Shown here: piece by piece, positions 23,316-48,300 of the stretch
Layout of the letters: every line of letters begins with the position of its first letter
Numbering within the stretch: position 1 is the stretch's first letter
Assembly (NCBI RefSeq): GCF_021134715.1
Contig: NC_060018.1
Location: 13,037,501-13,101,500 of the forward strand
Reading direction: 5' to 3'
DNA length: 64,000 bases
Origin: Daphnia pulex
Taxonomy: Eukaryota; Arthropoda; Branchiopoda; Diplostraca; Daphniidae
Position numbers and translations under genes: made by a program
The notes under the pieces: generated by a model
What the model was told of the DNA's origin: nothing
Databases searched by the model: none
Seen by the model: only the letters and a program-made list of their open reading frames with translations

Positions 23316-24905
23316 AGCGTGTGTGTTTGTCTCGGCCACTTTTCCTGTGTTCCATCATCCCTGGACTGGCCTGGACTCAGATTTCCATCATCTACTCTCG
23401 GCGTTCCAAAAACTCTCTTACGTTGGCCATCCATCTGGAAATGGAACGATTTTTCTGTTTGTTTTTTCCCATTTTCTGATGTCGACCCCGTTGGCGCACG
23501 CGATGAGAAAAGTGGCCGGTCGAGCTGCTGCTGGACGCTGCTGCCGTCCAGTCCAGTGAAAGTGGGGATGAATGCAACATTCTTCTTGTCAAGGAGCACT
23601 AACCCAGCGGCTATAACTGCAACAACAACAGCACACAAAACAAGTCGAGTGGTGTTGTTGTTGTTGTTGTTGTCTGGTTGGTATAATTGGACGGACGCGC
23701 GGCCGCGCCAGCGCCAACAAAAAAAGCTCAACTGCGCCGGAGAGAAAAGAAGTTTTTCGTGTTATCTCATTACTGGATATAATATGCCGGCCAGCCTCAA
23801 AAGTCTAGAAATAAAACGTCATTTTCCCCCCTCGCTCGACAATAGTTTTGAAACAATAAATTTCTAGAAAAGAGAATAAAAGAGAATAAAAGGAGAGAAT
23901 GGCTTTTCGCTACTGTTGTGTCCCACTTTTATCAAATTTTCCAAAATCCCAAATTGAAAGTTCAAATTATCTTGGAGAACGAAATTCCCTTCTGGCCGAG
24001 TATTTACATGTGATTACTTAAAATATTATACCTACGTACACCATCATCATCATCATCATAGAAATTCAATATTTTTGAAGCCAATCAACAGAAGAAAGCG
24101 AAGAAAGGTGCAATGATAGAGCCGGGAGGGGGAAACGGACACAACAATCGACAAGAAAAATTTTGTCTTTTATAATTTGAAAAGACTTTTTATTCCGTCC
24201 GTCCGTCCGTTTTTGTTTGACGGAAGAAAAAACGTTCGTGTCACTCGATGATGCGGCGGAAAAAAGCTGCGGACGTGAAAAGAACGAAGGAAGGGGGACA
24301 ATGACACGTCACAAAACGTTAAGGACTCTCGATGATATTCCACACAACACCAAATAAGGTGGGAGATATTGAAGAAGAAGACGGGGCCCGGTTGCTGCTG
24401 AGACTGTCAGGGTCTTTTAGAAATGGGACGTCATTGTGTTGGGCGTCTAATATCCCCCACAACAACAAGAGGATCAGTTCCCCCATGTGCCATAATAGCA
24501 CACGCAGTGATGACAAAAAAGGTCTAGAAAACCCCGGCGTCCGTCCTACCGGACAGAAAAGGTTCCCCTCCAATTAGCGAAAAAAGATGTTGAGACTGGA
24601 GAATCAAAAAAAAGGTAGGCGGACATGGAAAAGAAGAAAAAAAGTTCCACGGACCATCCCGACTGAATGAATTGAATAGATAAAAGAAGAAGAAGATTTA
24701 TTAAAAGAATTAATAGTTTCTTGCTGTACAGCATCCGGTAGCTGATTTGCGGCGGATCTCCCAGTTATCGCTGCTGGTAGTAGTAGTAAGTTCTTTCTAT
24801 ATATCTGCTCGGATGGATGGATGGATCATCTCTGACTGCACCGCGCGCGGATGGGAAATGAAAAACACAACGGGAGACGAAAAAGAAAAGAAAAGAAATA
24901 ATCTT

Positions 24906-24928
24906 TTCTTCTTCTTCTTCTTCTTCTT
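24906..24928. repeat. (TTC)n tract
   Basis: A pyrimidine trimer run, one of many GAA/TTC arrays in this spacer. Confidence 0.85.
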
Positions 24929-25947
24929 TTTCGGTTGGGAGAAAAGAGAAATCCGACAAATCTCATCATCATTGTGTCCACCTTGACGCCCGTTCCAATG
25001 TGCACACACACAAGACGATGATGATGGACCATTGGGAGAAAATATCAGACAAAAAAATCAAAAAGAAACGGCCAGGATGGGCGTTGTCCACAACCCCGGA
25101 GCTCTTTTGATTGAAACAAAAATACAAAATTTTAAAATCTAAAAAAAAGGAGCTACTATACACATTTTTACCTGACTGGGAGATTTAGTTTTTCCTGATT
25201 CTATTCACAACAAAAGGTGGAGAAACTTTTGTTTAGGGTAGAAAGAGACACGCAGAGGTTTTTCTTTCTTTTTCTCATGTGATCATTATTTCTTTCGGGT
25301 TGTTCCTCTACCAGGAGCTAGGAGAGATAATAAGAGGAGCAGAGTCGCAGACAATCGGCCCCTACAGGCAACACCGAAAATCACAAGAAGAAAAAAAGAG
25401 ATGAAAAGAAGAAGAAGAAGAATCGGTGGGCGTGCAGTTGTGTTGTCTTGTGTGTGTGTCTGCCATGTGATCGGCATAACTAATTCCCCCTTCTTCTTCT
25501 TCATTTCGTTTGGGGGGGATACAATCACGCCTAAAAATAGCATTTCTATCCCGAAAACAAAACTTAAATCTAACCAAATTTCTACCACCCCGATTGTTTT
25601 TTCCAAAAAAATAGTCGTAAGGCCATTTCGTACATTTCCTACAATCGTTTGTTTTTCAAACACACGGCGCCATCTTCAGATAGACACAGCTGGGCTAACA
25701 ATCTTCTTCTTCTTCTTCTTTGGCTAGGAGAGAGGGGGGGATATAAGTATACAAGACAGGCGGGGATGGATGTAGATAGACTCGGCAGCGCTCCAGGCGT
25801 GAATACACAACGAAGCCCCAGCAGTTTCGTGGGCTAGCAACAAGTTCTTCTTCTTCTTCTTGTTGCCTTCAAGGTCGGCCGTCCGGTCCGACTGTCTAGG
25901 AGGACGGACGGACTCTCTTTGCATGTTGTCCATCCTCTTTTTACCTT

Positions 25948-25990
25948 CATCATCATCATCATCTCTTCTTCTTCTTCTTCTTCTTCTTCT
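25948..25990. repeat. (CAT)n plus (TTC)n compound microsatellite
   Basis: CATCATCATCATCATC is followed immediately by about nine TTC units. Confidence 0.85.
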
Positions 25991-27730
25991 TTTTGGCCTT
26001 GGAAGAGCAACACGAACGTGTATCAGACACACACACACGCACGCACACGCAAGAGCACCTTATTCTGCTCCCGGTGTACCTCCTCCTGCTGCTGCCTCTG
26101 GGTCCAGCCGAGAGTTGTTGTCTCTTGTTGTTGTACATCAAAACATATTATCCTCTCTCTCGTCTAACCTTGGGCTTCTTTTTCTTCTTCTTCCACTTTT
26201 TTGACACTGAGTCGACTCGACTAAATCACGTGAAACGAGACGACGCAGCTCCTCCCTTGTTGGCTGCTCCTTGTCGTACCTCTCGTCCTTTTTATTTTTA
26301 TTTTCTTTTCCCAAACGCTGCGGGAGGAAGAAGAGGAGGACAACTGCGACAGCAGACGGATGTGATTTCATTTCAAGGCGATGTTCTGTTCTACGTCTCC
26401 CATGGCAACAATTGTGTCTATTGTCTCTCTTCTCTTCTAGCTTCGTTCTCTCTGGTGATTTTCAATCTCGTCGGAGGAGACTATAGGAGAGACTAGGAGG
26501 AGGATGACGTGCTGGGCTCCATGGGTGGGGGGTCTACACAGAAGGAAAAAGGGGGAAAATTGAGGGATGAAATAAAAAGGGCCAATCTACTTCTAATCAC
26601 ATTTCTCATTTTCCCCCTTCCAAACCCTCAGTCATATTTTCACAAGGAAGAGATAGATAAGACAAGGAAAAGTGGGGCCGCTGGCCCTCTAACGGCCGGA
26701 AGCATTTCATTGCCCCATATCGTCCAGCCCGACAGAAAAACAAAAATAACAAAACGGTGGGTGGCTCAGCTCGTAAATGTCCAACCAGTCCGATCTGCTG
26801 GACATTCCTATCGACCCCCCTATTACTTTTTTGGCGATAATATTCCTGCCTTCTTCCCCCTTACGTTCACTTGAACCTAATTTCGTGTTGACCACCTGCT
26901 GTTGACCTTCTCTCTAGGAAAAATAGAAAAAAGAGTCTAGAGGGATAAGATAAAAAAGTGGAGATAACAAGAAGAGAGGTGGGCATCAGGGGTGAAAGAT
27001 TACGTGTGTTGTGTTGTTGTTTCTCGCCATTCCTCTTCTTCTTCTCCCATTTCCCATCGTCCCCCCAGCACGCGCCCCACCGCACCAAAAAGGTATAGAC
27101 GAGGCAACAAGTGACAAAGATGGAACGGTTGTAAATGCGAAAAAATAAGAAAAATAAGAAGAAAATAACAAGAAAGAAAATAGAGGATATCTCCACCGTG
27201 TGTTGTTGGTGTTGTTTTGCCCCCCCCCCCCTCAAAAAGGAAGGGGGGAAACAGCAGGTGGGCGAGACACCGCACAACATCTTCTAAGAAATGAATCAGG
27301 GAGGAGTTGGTTGCAGCCCAAGAGATGAGCTCGTGCCAACCTTTGGAAATATCACGACGACATTTTTTCGGGGGGTTCTTCTTCTATTTCTTGTTTCCCG
27401 TGGGCGTGAAATATTTAGAGATGGACGGAAATAACATCGTGTCACGAAATCCGCAACGCCGTGAATCATCGCCACTGACGACGGACGCACTTTGTCGTTT
27501 GTTGTTGTGTAATCGCAAGTCATAACTGTCCCGGCAGTCCCGTTCCACTAGACTCTCTCTCTCTCTCTCACACGCTCCATCAACTCTGGAGCAGAAAACA
27601 AACCAACTATGGTTGTTGTTGTGGGGGGACAGACAGCAGCAACAACAACAACCGCCTAATGTGTGTCGTATTTCATTGCGGACAAGAGTTTTTGATTTGA
27701 AAAATGTTCGGTTCACATTTTTTTCCCTTG

Positions 27731-27751
27731 TGCTGCTGCTGCTGCTGCTGC
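27731..27751. repeat. (TGC)7 microsatellite
   Basis: A perfect CAG/CTG-class trimer array in non-coding DNA. Confidence 0.85.
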
Positions 27752-30700
27752 CGCCCGAGTCATTACGATAATTTCACGCGGTGCATATACACGAGAATGG
27801 ATGTGAGTGAGTGTGGAAACCATTCAGAGTTAAATTATCTCCCTGGCTGGCCCTTTTTTTGATTATTTTACAGAGAAGAGAGAAATAAAATAAAATAAAA
27901 TGAAAAAAAGTTGGTCATTTCTCATTAGAAAATGAAATTTCCTCGGCTGTTAAATAAGAGAAAGAATGGGAGAAACGGGTGGTGGTGGTGTAAATTTATT
28001 GTTTCTCTCCTCAGTCAGAGAGAGAGAGAGACTATGGGCCTCGCCGGATAATATCCAATCAGAATTCCAAAAAGTCAAAAAGAAGAAAAAATAAAGAAGA
28101 AGAAGAAGATTCTTTTTATTTTATTTTTTCCCAATTTCTTTTTGGCTTTGGCTTGGCTTCGAGGCTCATTTATTTCCCACCCAATTTACACCTGTGCTGA
28201 TGCCCAGATGTTCTCCTTGAAATGATTTAAAATCTTCTTTTATATATTCACAAAAAAGAGAAAAATGATTTCAGCGCGACTCTGACATGATCCGTGTGAC
28301 ATCGTCTAATCACCGGATGTGTCATTTTCTCTCCCGTCATCTTTTACGTCACGACATAATGGCTGAAAAGAAGAAGAAGAAGAAGAAGCTCCGTCCATCC
28401 AGCGGAATAGATTCCGACTTGATTCCAGCAGCCCCCAGGTGGTGGTGGCGGGGTCGCGTGCTGCTGCTGCTGAAGCTACGGGGCCTTTTAAATAAAAAAA
28501 AAAAGAAATTCCCAACGGCTTCTTCTTCTTGTTTCCCCAACGGTTTTTCACGCCAGCTGGGGGCTGGATGGATGGATCCACCCTCCCCTCCCTCCCCTAT
28601 ATACCTCTCTCTCTCCCCCTTTCTCTTTTTTGATACTCCTCGGATATCCAGCGGGTATATACATATACACGTAAAGTATAAAAATAATCATAAATGCTGC
28701 CTGATCTCAAACGCCAAAAGGGACACACGGAGGAGGACGCTGGGCTCGAGGAGACACACAGCACAACGGTCGTTCGGTCGTACTAGGACTCTGGACTCTA
28801 TAGCAACAACAGGAGAAGGGGAAGGGGATTTGATAAGGACGACGGCGGCGGTTATACATATAATCCGACCAATGGCAGCCATTCAAACAAACTTTAGAAT
28901 CTGATTCTTTTTTTTTGGGCTGGGAGCTGAGCTGGTGTGTATTTAATATTTAAAACCTCTTGGCATTGATGTGTCAAATCTGGCAGACACTAACAAAAAC
29001 AGCAATTTGAATATTCAAAATGAAAGAAAAGGAAAAGAAAGGTTTAATTTCGGCTTGTCCGGCCCGCTGTCAGTTGTTTCATCATTTTCGCCAAAAAGGA
29101 AAAAAGTTGAATCGCATTGACGTCACAGAGTCGAATAAAAATAATAATAATTCCGAAACACCAAAATAGTAAATTCCTTGTGTTTTGTCCATTTAACCCA
29201 AAACGGGACCGACGACTAATCCGTCGGTTGTTTTTCTCGCTTCTTTTGATCATTTTTATATCAACAAATTTTTTCTATACACAACGCCAAGACAATGCGT
29301 CATATAAAAATCGGTTAGTTGGAAAAAAATAAGGCCGACACCCAAAAAAAAAGATTTCGACAGAAATCAAAGGGAATTATTATTATTATTACGACACAAT
29401 CATTAAAAACGATTTCACGACGAAATATTAGTTTTTAAATTCATAAAAATCGTCGTATTTTTCAAACAAAAAAATTTTTAGAAAAAGAAACTTTCGGATG
29501 GCGCTGCATATGTAAATAGTCTGTCTGTCTGTCTCTCGTTAGTGGCTGGAATTAATAATCAAAAAAGAGGAAATTCCAGAAAAATGGAGGGGAACACGAT
29601 AAATAAATTTTAAAATCATTTATTATCATCATCTTTCTCTCGTGTTACGGTAGTTCTTCTTCTTTCGTACGTTCATCATCATCTCCCCCCTTTCACCTTA
29701 TTTGGAATATATTCCAACGGAAAAATATTTTTTAAAAAAATGTTTGGTGTTATTTAAATGACCTGAGCTCTCTCGCGTGTTCCAGAAAAAATAAAACTAA
29801 ATCCCTAAAACATTTTCACCTTATCGTTTTTTAAAACAAGAAAATCTCATTTCCACTTTTTTTTAGTAAGGGGGGGAAAAAGGTAATTTTAGTTTGACTT
29901 CATTTACCTGTTGTGGCCCCAGTGATTGTAACCGGAGCCCCCCATATCTCCTCCTACTCCTCGGTGGATATATACATGTAGTTAATACGAAACAACATTT
30001 TCCATGTCTTTTTTTCGGCATAATGGTCTTGAAGAAGAAGAACATTCCACCGTTTCAAGTTAACTGGGAAAGGGGAGAGCCATGCAGTAATGTTAGACCC
30101 AATTATCGCTGCTAAGGGCAGTTTCTCCAACGTCTTTTCCAAAATGAAATTCCGGGTTCGATTTATATTTAAGAAAATGGGAAAAATAAGAAAAAAGGTT
30201 TTTACGTTGGGTTGAACGACAACGAAGAAAAAAAAAGAAGGTGGAGGACCAATCGAGTCGAGATTTGATGGTGATGGCAACTAAACTTTTTGGTGTTTTT
30301 ACGACGTCCCAAAAAAAAAGAAAACAAAAAAAGTCGATCGACTAAACAAAATGGAAGAATTTGATTTTTCCACAAATATTTGACGGTGGTGGTGGGGGTT
30401 TGGGCTGGATAAAAGCTCATTAGCAGTACACACATGTCCTTGCCTTTTTTATCTCTCCACAGCCGTCAAAATCGTCGAGCCAAACGGCGACAACGCCCTA
30501 AATATTTTTCCCCAATTTTTTTTTTAAATTTATTTCCCCTCCGCATTTTAAAAAAGTCTCGAGAGGCCACACCCACAGGATGGTACTATCTAAAAATGCG
30601 AACCAAGTGAAATCAATTTTTTTGCGTCTCCAGCAGTGGAAAAATAGACGGCCCAGCTGCTGCCCGTTTGATTTAGAAATCAAAAAGTCTCGAAAGGGAA

Positions 30701-31558
30701 AAAAGATACAACTGACGGACGACTGGCGCCACAAAAGCTGAAAATGAATTAAAGAAGAGAATGATTATATAAATAATAGCCAGCACGTCAGCTAGCCACA
30801 AGAGCCAAGATGAAAGAGAAAACCTGATTTCTTCCATCCAGGCTATCGCAGTAATAATAATAATCACATTTAACAAAAACCCACCACAACAACTTTTATT
30901 TTAAAACTTTTTTGGAGGTTTCGGTTGTTTTGTTTCGGTTTGACTGACGTGATGTGACTGGCACCTGAGGGGGAAATTTTGACTTTTAAAAAATCAATTA
31001 TTCATTAGTTGGGGGGAAAACAAAAAGTTGCAAATGCGACCGCGCCATCACCTCATTTGATTTATACGTTACGAAAGAAGTAAAAATCACATTTTTTCTC
31101 ATTGCAGGTGCTCTTATCTGCTCTCCGCCGCTGTTGATGATGATGACGACCACGCCCGGAAAACATCGACCCCGCGACCCAGCCCAAAAGTCCAACACAC
31201 AATCAAAACAAATGGGAAAGTGTGTACGGTACCGCAGCAGTGTTCCATCATCATCGGAATTTTCCATCACAATTTGATATCCATCGTTTAGCCGTTTAGC
31301 AGGAAGTTTTGGGTGGGGTTGGCGTCGGCGTCGTCGTTCTCCCTCCCAAATAAAAAACATACATGACCAGAGCTCGTATGAAATTTATTTTGTGGGGTTG
31401 TTTTCCCTAATAATAAAGAAAAACTGGTCGGCCAAGGGATTAGACATCCAGTGACCATCGAGCGATCCTGTCGGATGATTTGCTCCGTCGTAAATTATTA
31501 AAAAAAGAGACGAAAAGTCGAAAAAGGTCAAAGTGTGTTTTATGTGCGGAATTGAGAG

Positions 31559-42471
<10,913 letters not shown>

Positions 42472-43041
42472 AAAAACCAAACACACAACCAGATATAACA
42501 AATATATATCACGTGAAAACAAGGAAGAAGAGAAAAAAATGGGCGGCCGTGTGGTATCGACGAGGGAACTTTCGATCGATAACTCACGGCGACATCCGGA
42601 ACGCGCAACACAACCCCCCCGAAAAATTGGATAAGAAAAAGCTATAGTACTACCAGAATATAAAATCATTAATCTTTTTTTGACGTATCATATTGTCTTT
42701 GTCGTGTGTTGTACACGTATCAATTTCTACTTCTTTTTTAATCATCTCCTTTTTCTTGTTTGAAATTCCCGCCAAAAATTGATTTCCTTCTTTTATTGGT
42801 GTGTTGGACTAGTCATTGGCTCTTGTCTCTACTGTCGGTTATTGCCACATTTTTTCCCGCTTTTTCACTTTCATCTTTTTATTCTTAAAAAAGAAATTAT
42901 TTCTCCGCACATGACAAAATACAAAAATTTCAAAAATTTCAAAAAATAAGAGAAACATTTCGATTTTGATCCGGAGCCCGAAAGGATGTGCGCGTGAATG
43001 GCGCCGGAATTTGTGGTGCGGATCGTGGGGTATGTTATGTC
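42472..43041. other. Overlapping 3' UTR zone between convergent genes
   Basis: It holds the 3' UTR of TMC (plus) and that of the small membrane-protein gene (minus). On the minus strand AATAAA signals lie at 42878-42883 and 42792-42797. No coding frame is credible here. Confidence 0.5.
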
Positions 43042-43500
43042 TCAAATAAGGCGCCAGTGGGAGAGGATGACGTAAACTAGGAGCCAAAGGAGCCAAAGGG
43101 CTGCCGTTGCGAGAAACAAGCGGATTTTGACGATCGATTCAAAGTCTTGAGGCTCTTCCATTTCTTTGTGTCGCGATGCTGTGGCGGCTGCCAACGACTT
43201 CCGGTCGGTGCTCATTGGTTGGCCGGCAGTTATTAGGACCGTGTTCATTCCACTCATTTGATGCTGGATCGTCTTGGCGTCGCTTTCGCCCGAGCGCATC
43301 CGATTTCGACCTGTTGTCTTGGATCCAATTTCACTCGAATAATTCCGGCCATATACCGAATCAATATTAGAGACAACGCTGGATGGGAATTGAACTCTTA
43401 CCAACGAATGGATTGGTGGTGCGGATCCGTACTGCCTCAACTCGGACGCATCGCTCACGAGTGTTTGCTTCTCATCCGGCGGAGGCGACGATTTCCCCAT
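43042..43500 (-). CDS. Small single-pass membrane protein, uncharacterised
   Basis: An uninterrupted 152-residue frame on the minus strand. The N-terminal 115 residues are polar and Ser/Thr/Arg-rich without a signal peptide. A single hydrophobic helix (about 126-146, LFLATAALWLLWLLVYVI) sits a few residues from the end, SHWRLI. That layout is typical of tail-anchored proteins of the ER or mitochondrial outer membrane. Two AATAAA signals follow on the same strand. It converges with TMC and does not overlap its coding exons. No family is recognised, and an upstream exon cannot be excluded. Confidence 0.55.
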   Translation of the reverse strand: MGKSSPPPDEKQTLVSDASELRQYGSAPPIHSLVRVQFPSSVVSNIDSVYGRNYSSEIGSKTTGRNRMRSGESDAKTIQHQMSGMNTVLITAGQPMSTDRKSLAAATASRHKEMEEPQDFESIVKIRLFLATAALWLLWLLVYVILSHWRLI

Positions 43501-45334
43501 TCAACACGCAATACAATTGGCGACGACTTTGTGTGTACACTAGAAGAAATAGAGAGAAAAAAGGAGCGAATGATCAATGCTCCAACAGATCTCTCACGTC
43601 AGTTGGAAACAGTTGACGGCACACATTTTGCGGTGTACCGCTCGGACTGTCACAGACAGACACGACAAACACACATCATGTCTCTTTCAACAGCTGTTGC
43701 ACATTAGGGACCACACTGCGAACCAATCGAGAAATGTTATTTGCACTCGACTGGGCGGATTTTCATCGTCTCGATTCTTTTCTCAAGTATTTCTTCGGGC
43801 GAATCGTTTAAATTACAAAAGGCCTTCATTTATATTAGATAGGAGACAAGTTTGACTCGTCTATTTATCCGACGCTTGTTGTATAGTTGATGATGACTCA
43901 ATAAAACCAGTCACGACCGCTTTTGCTGCTTTAACCCGCGTGATACTTTGTACCTAGGCCACCACCACCAACTTTGTCGTTCTATTGACTATGTGTCGGC
44001 TGAGACATTGTCATCTCAAATTGGACGACAGGAAGAGCCTTAATGAACTTCTTTCTCGGCGACTCTTTTTTCCATCCATCCATCCATCCTCGTGATGCCA
44101 ACTCTTACATCTTTCCATCCCGCCGTATAATAAAGACCAGCGTGTGTAGCTATATACAGAATTTGGAGAAAGCCTCTTTTCCTTCTCTCTGATTGGTCTC
44201 ACAGGATTTCTGTGAGTAGTGGGGGTTGACTTTTTCCAGTCAAACTTGTGTGCAAGCCTCGTATTAAAGCCTTATAAAGACTAGCTGGTCTCTCACAGTT
44301 GACCTGCAAATCAATTCAACATCATCATCATCTCTAATATTAATAAGGACCTTTTTTTCTATTCAACGTCAACTATATTTATCTGTGTGTATATATCATT
44401 AACCGGCCATTCATTCGCTATAGACGACCGTTGTATACCTCGCTGGCCTTCGCCCTGCCCGTCTTATTGTTGTTGTTCACGAATGTCGAAAGATCATTTC
44501 CGCTGATTCCGAGACACACCGGACATTCTTGATTACCCTCCTGCCCTTTATATATATATTATATCCATCTTTCGGGTGACTATATACATGATGCAGTAGA
44601 TAGAGAGTCCGCCTATTTGTGTCTTCCAACTCTTGATTATATATAACATCAGCTCCTCCTCACTATGCCGACAGTCGTGATCACATCCGGCGTGGCTTCG
44701 GCGGCTATCTATCTATAAAAGAGAAAAGTTAGACTACATGGGCAGACTGTGGAGACGTCCAAGACTCTAAAGAATAGATATTACAGTTTAATACCGAGAG
44801 AGAGAGATGAGTATGAGGAGAATCGATCGCCCAGGGAAACAAAGGCAAAGAGAGAACAAAATAAAGGTCTAATAGAAAGAGATTGCGTGTAACCCGCGGT
44901 ACTATGTAGGCTGGCTGCTACACACATTATATTGCAGACTTTTGCGAACAACCCGTCAAGAAGACAAACAACACAGACTTTTTGGACCGTTATAGATATA
45001 CCAACCGATCAATTCGCATCGATCGGTCGTTGATTGTGCCAATTACTTTGATGCTTTTTTTTAAATTATTTATAGAATAAAAAGGAAATACATCTGTTGT
45101 TTTTTTCCCTTTTTCTCTCGGCTGTTAAAAACATTTCCAAGCGCACGGCTTCTTGGAAAAATGGAAAACTGCCAACGTCGCTGAGTCTAGCAGACGACAG
45201 ATTCTTTTTCAGTTGGTTGACGACACACGTGCTAGTTGATTACCAAAATCACTGGCAAGTTTCGCCAGAGTCAACCAGTATAAAATTGCACGTAGTGTAT
45301 TTGACGACGGTGCTTTTTCTGAATACATCACGCC
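43501..45334. other. Intergenic spacer upstream of RRP12
   Basis: No convincing gene on either strand. It contains AT dinucleotide tracts (for example 44551-44566), a CCAT array near 44074-44088 and GA runs, and presumably the promoters of RRP12 (plus) and of the small membrane protein (minus). The open frames present have spacer-like composition. Confidence 0.5.
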
Positions 45335-48300
45335 ATGGGCAAATTAAAAACTCGTATCAAGGGGCCTGGAAATAAAGGCAAAAGATGGGCAAAGGGACAG
45401 AGTAGCAGCTCCAACCCCACAATCAAGAAACATCGCGAAGTGGCGAAAACGAGGTTTTTCCAGCCATTTTTATTCGGGCCACCGGCTGGTTCTACCCAGA
45501 AAAGTGGTTTGACTGAAGAAGCTTTGAAGCAGCACACTTATGCATCTGAATCGTCAAAGGTAATTTTGATCTTTTGTTTTATTTGTTCAAGTCATGTTGA
45601 TTAAAATTTTGTGTGCCTGACAGCCCCATGATCCCTCTGCTGCTGTTGAAGTCATCACTGCACCCCCGTCAGTGTCCCATGGAGATTTTGATGATGACGA
45701 AACATACTCAGTCATCTCTGGAAAGACATTCCGATCCAGCAGCTCAGTCAAGACATTTGCCACAGGGTTCTCCAACTGTAGCAATGTGTCTTTCAATAAA
45801 CTACACAGAGGTTTCACGCCAACCTCATCTCTTCATAGAGAAATGTTGGCTGTTCTTGCAGGTATGCCATTTAGCATATGATTTTAGTTTTGCCCAATTA
45901 TAATTTGTTCTTTCCTGCAGCTGTTTCGGAAGTCATCAAACAGGAAGGAGGCAAAGAAACTGACACGGAATACTTTGCAGTGTTGATGACGACACTGGAA
46001 GTGGCCGAGACTAGCGAAGATTCACTTGGCGCTACCCTTGCACTTTTGGGTATGGTCATCAAACGAGTTCCCGCCAGTGTTCTCAAAGTCAAGTTCTCAA
46101 CGTCAGCCAAATGTCTACTCGACTTGCTGGGCCGATACATTGAAAGTGACAACAGCCTTCTGATTCGGTCGCTGGTCGGCTGTCTTGGTGTTCTACTTCG
46201 AAACCAGGATGTTTCAGCCTGGTCCTCTTCTTCCACCTTGCAAATTTACGACGCATTACTGACATTTGTGTCCAGCCCCAAGCCACAGGTTCGCAAAGCT
46301 GCACAACACGCCATTTGGTAATTTGAAATAGCGTCAAATATTTTAGTACATAATTAATTGTTCTTTTTTTACAGCTCTATCCTGAAAGGCAGCACCTTTT
46401 TGACTCAAGATGAAGACGCTCCCATATTGCACCCTGTTGCATCTCGGGTATGAATATAGGCCCTACTAGTAGTTTTGATTTATTGTTTAAAGTAATTTTC
46501 AAATTTGTATTTATTTGTTGTATTCATCAGACGGGCAAATTCTGTTTGACATTTATTGAAGAGCACGGATTTGGTAGCGAACCATCGCCTCTACTCCATC
46601 TGTTGAACCTCTTGAAAGAAATTGTTGCCGTCTTGCCCCAAAGCGAAGTCAAACCTTTGTGTGAATCCTTGCTGAAGCTCATGACACTCAACAACGTTCT
46701 CATCTCCTCTTGCGCCATGCAGTGTTTCCACAGCATGTTTATTTGCCGACCCAGGGCCATCACGTTGTCTGCCGATCTGAACGCTCGTCTCATCACTGCC
46801 CTCTACGACTACCAACCCTCTGCCAACGACACGCAACCCCTGCGCGGATGGCTGAGTGTCATGACCCAAGCACTTCTCAATCTCGGCCGACTGGACTCGC
46901 TCCTTTGCGTCGGTCATCTCCCAAGATTCTTCAGCGTGGCCACAGTTCTCTGGTCCAGCGACAGGATGGAAGTGGTTTTATCTGTCACTCCATCGCTGGC
47001 CTCGCTCATCAGCCAGGGTCTGGAACCGGCATTCAATCAGCCGGCGAATATGGCCGCCGTCACATCGGCAGCCGAGAAAATCACTAAAAGCGTTGAGCAA
47101 AGTTTGAATTATCAAACGGTCAAAGCCTGGAAGTACGTCATCCACTTGTGCACCACCTTGATCGAAGGAGTAGGCAAAAGCCGTCCGGAAATTTTGAAAA
47201 GTTTGATCAAATCGCTGGCCAGTCTGCGCGTTTCGCCACGTTTCCCGCACGAAGCTGAAGCGGATTTCGCTATCGGCAAAGCAGTTCGTGTTTGCGGCCC
47301 TCGATTCCTCTTGAAATGCATCCCGCTGGGCATCACTGGCAAAGAAAAGAATTCCTACGAATTCCCATACAGTTGGCTCCTGCCCATTTTGCGTGAAAAC
47401 ATTCAGAACACGGAACTCGGATTCTTCATCGAATACTTTTTGCCGCTGGCCCAGATGTGTCGTGCAAGAGTCCCTCAATGTAAAGAAGATCAGGATCGGG
47501 TTGGCTTTCGGATATTTGACCTCCTCCAGCGTCAAATGTGGGCCCTTTTGCCGGGTTTTTGCAAGTGCCCGACAGATGTTGAAGTTTCCTTCAAACAGAT
47601 TGCCAAATTGCTGGGCCAAGCCCTGGCTGATCGACCAGACATTCGAATGGACGTGATGGCCGCTCTTCGTCAGCTGATTATTCATTCAAAGACGGACGAC
47701 AAGATTCGGGTCGAGGTGGCCCGTTATGCCAAGAATTATATTCCTTTGCTCTTCAACCTGTTTACCACCAAATCGACCACCGACGAGGAAGAGTCTCAAC
47801 GCGAATCCGTGTTCCAGACGACGACCTATTACCTGCAAGTGGCCGATACAGAACTGCTCCACTCGCTCTTTGATAAAGCCAAGGAGAAATTGACGACAGC
47901 ATCGGCCAGTTTGAAATCGGTAAATGAAATAACACCAAATTTTATTGAGCCAAATGTCTAAATGATTTATTATCCATTAGGAGGACAAGGCTGTAGCGGA
48001 AGAGAACCAATTCATCTGGGAGTCTGTTTTGGCCTTGTTGCGAGCCTTGGTGGTTTACCAGGACCCGGACCGTGTCGAGAGTTTTGTCCAGCTCGTTCTA
48101 CCGTGGATCATGGGCAGCGAGTCGAAACCCCAGAAGAAAGCCTATCGCATTGTGGAGGAAATCGTCGGTGCCGATGAGGCCAGTCCGTGTGGCCGTCACG
48201 TCCGCGCCAGTTTGAGCCGCATTGTCAAATTATTTACAAGCTCGAGAGATATCGTCAAAGCACCGAGTCGGGCCTCGAGGTTGCGCACTTTGTCTCGCTT

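Larger units (their letters stand above)
18194..31558. other. Head-to-head spacer between echinoid and TMC, no coding gene seen
   Basis: 13.4 kb separate the two divergent start codons. Open frames here (for example 23280-23867 and 28287-28904) are low-complexity by-products of GAA/TTC, CAG/CTG and GA/CT tracts, and none looks like a conserved protein. The region presumably holds both promoters, untranslated first exons and regulatory DNA. I could not locate a TATA box or 5' UTR exon with confidence. The clear insertion is the MITE at 22128-22629. Confidence 0.6.

Noticed and set aside
23280-23867. 195-codon plus-strand frame in the echinoid-TMC spacer
   Set aside because: It is dominated by runs of Ser, Leu, Phe and Cys from TTC/CTG repeats, has no domain pattern, and long frames also exist on the opposite strand of the same repeats.
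20092-27751. Arrays of short direct repeats considered as a CRISPR-like structure
   Set aside because: They are uninterrupted microsatellites without unique spacers, in a eukaryotic genome.
28287-28904. 205-codon plus-strand frame
   Set aside because: Poly-Lys, Leu and Trp runs come from GAA, CTG and TGG tracts. Composition is that of spacer DNA and no splice context fits.
46978-47685. 235-codon minus-strand frame opposite RRP12
   Set aside because: It lies entirely within the RRP12 coding exon in an antisense frame and resembles no protein family.
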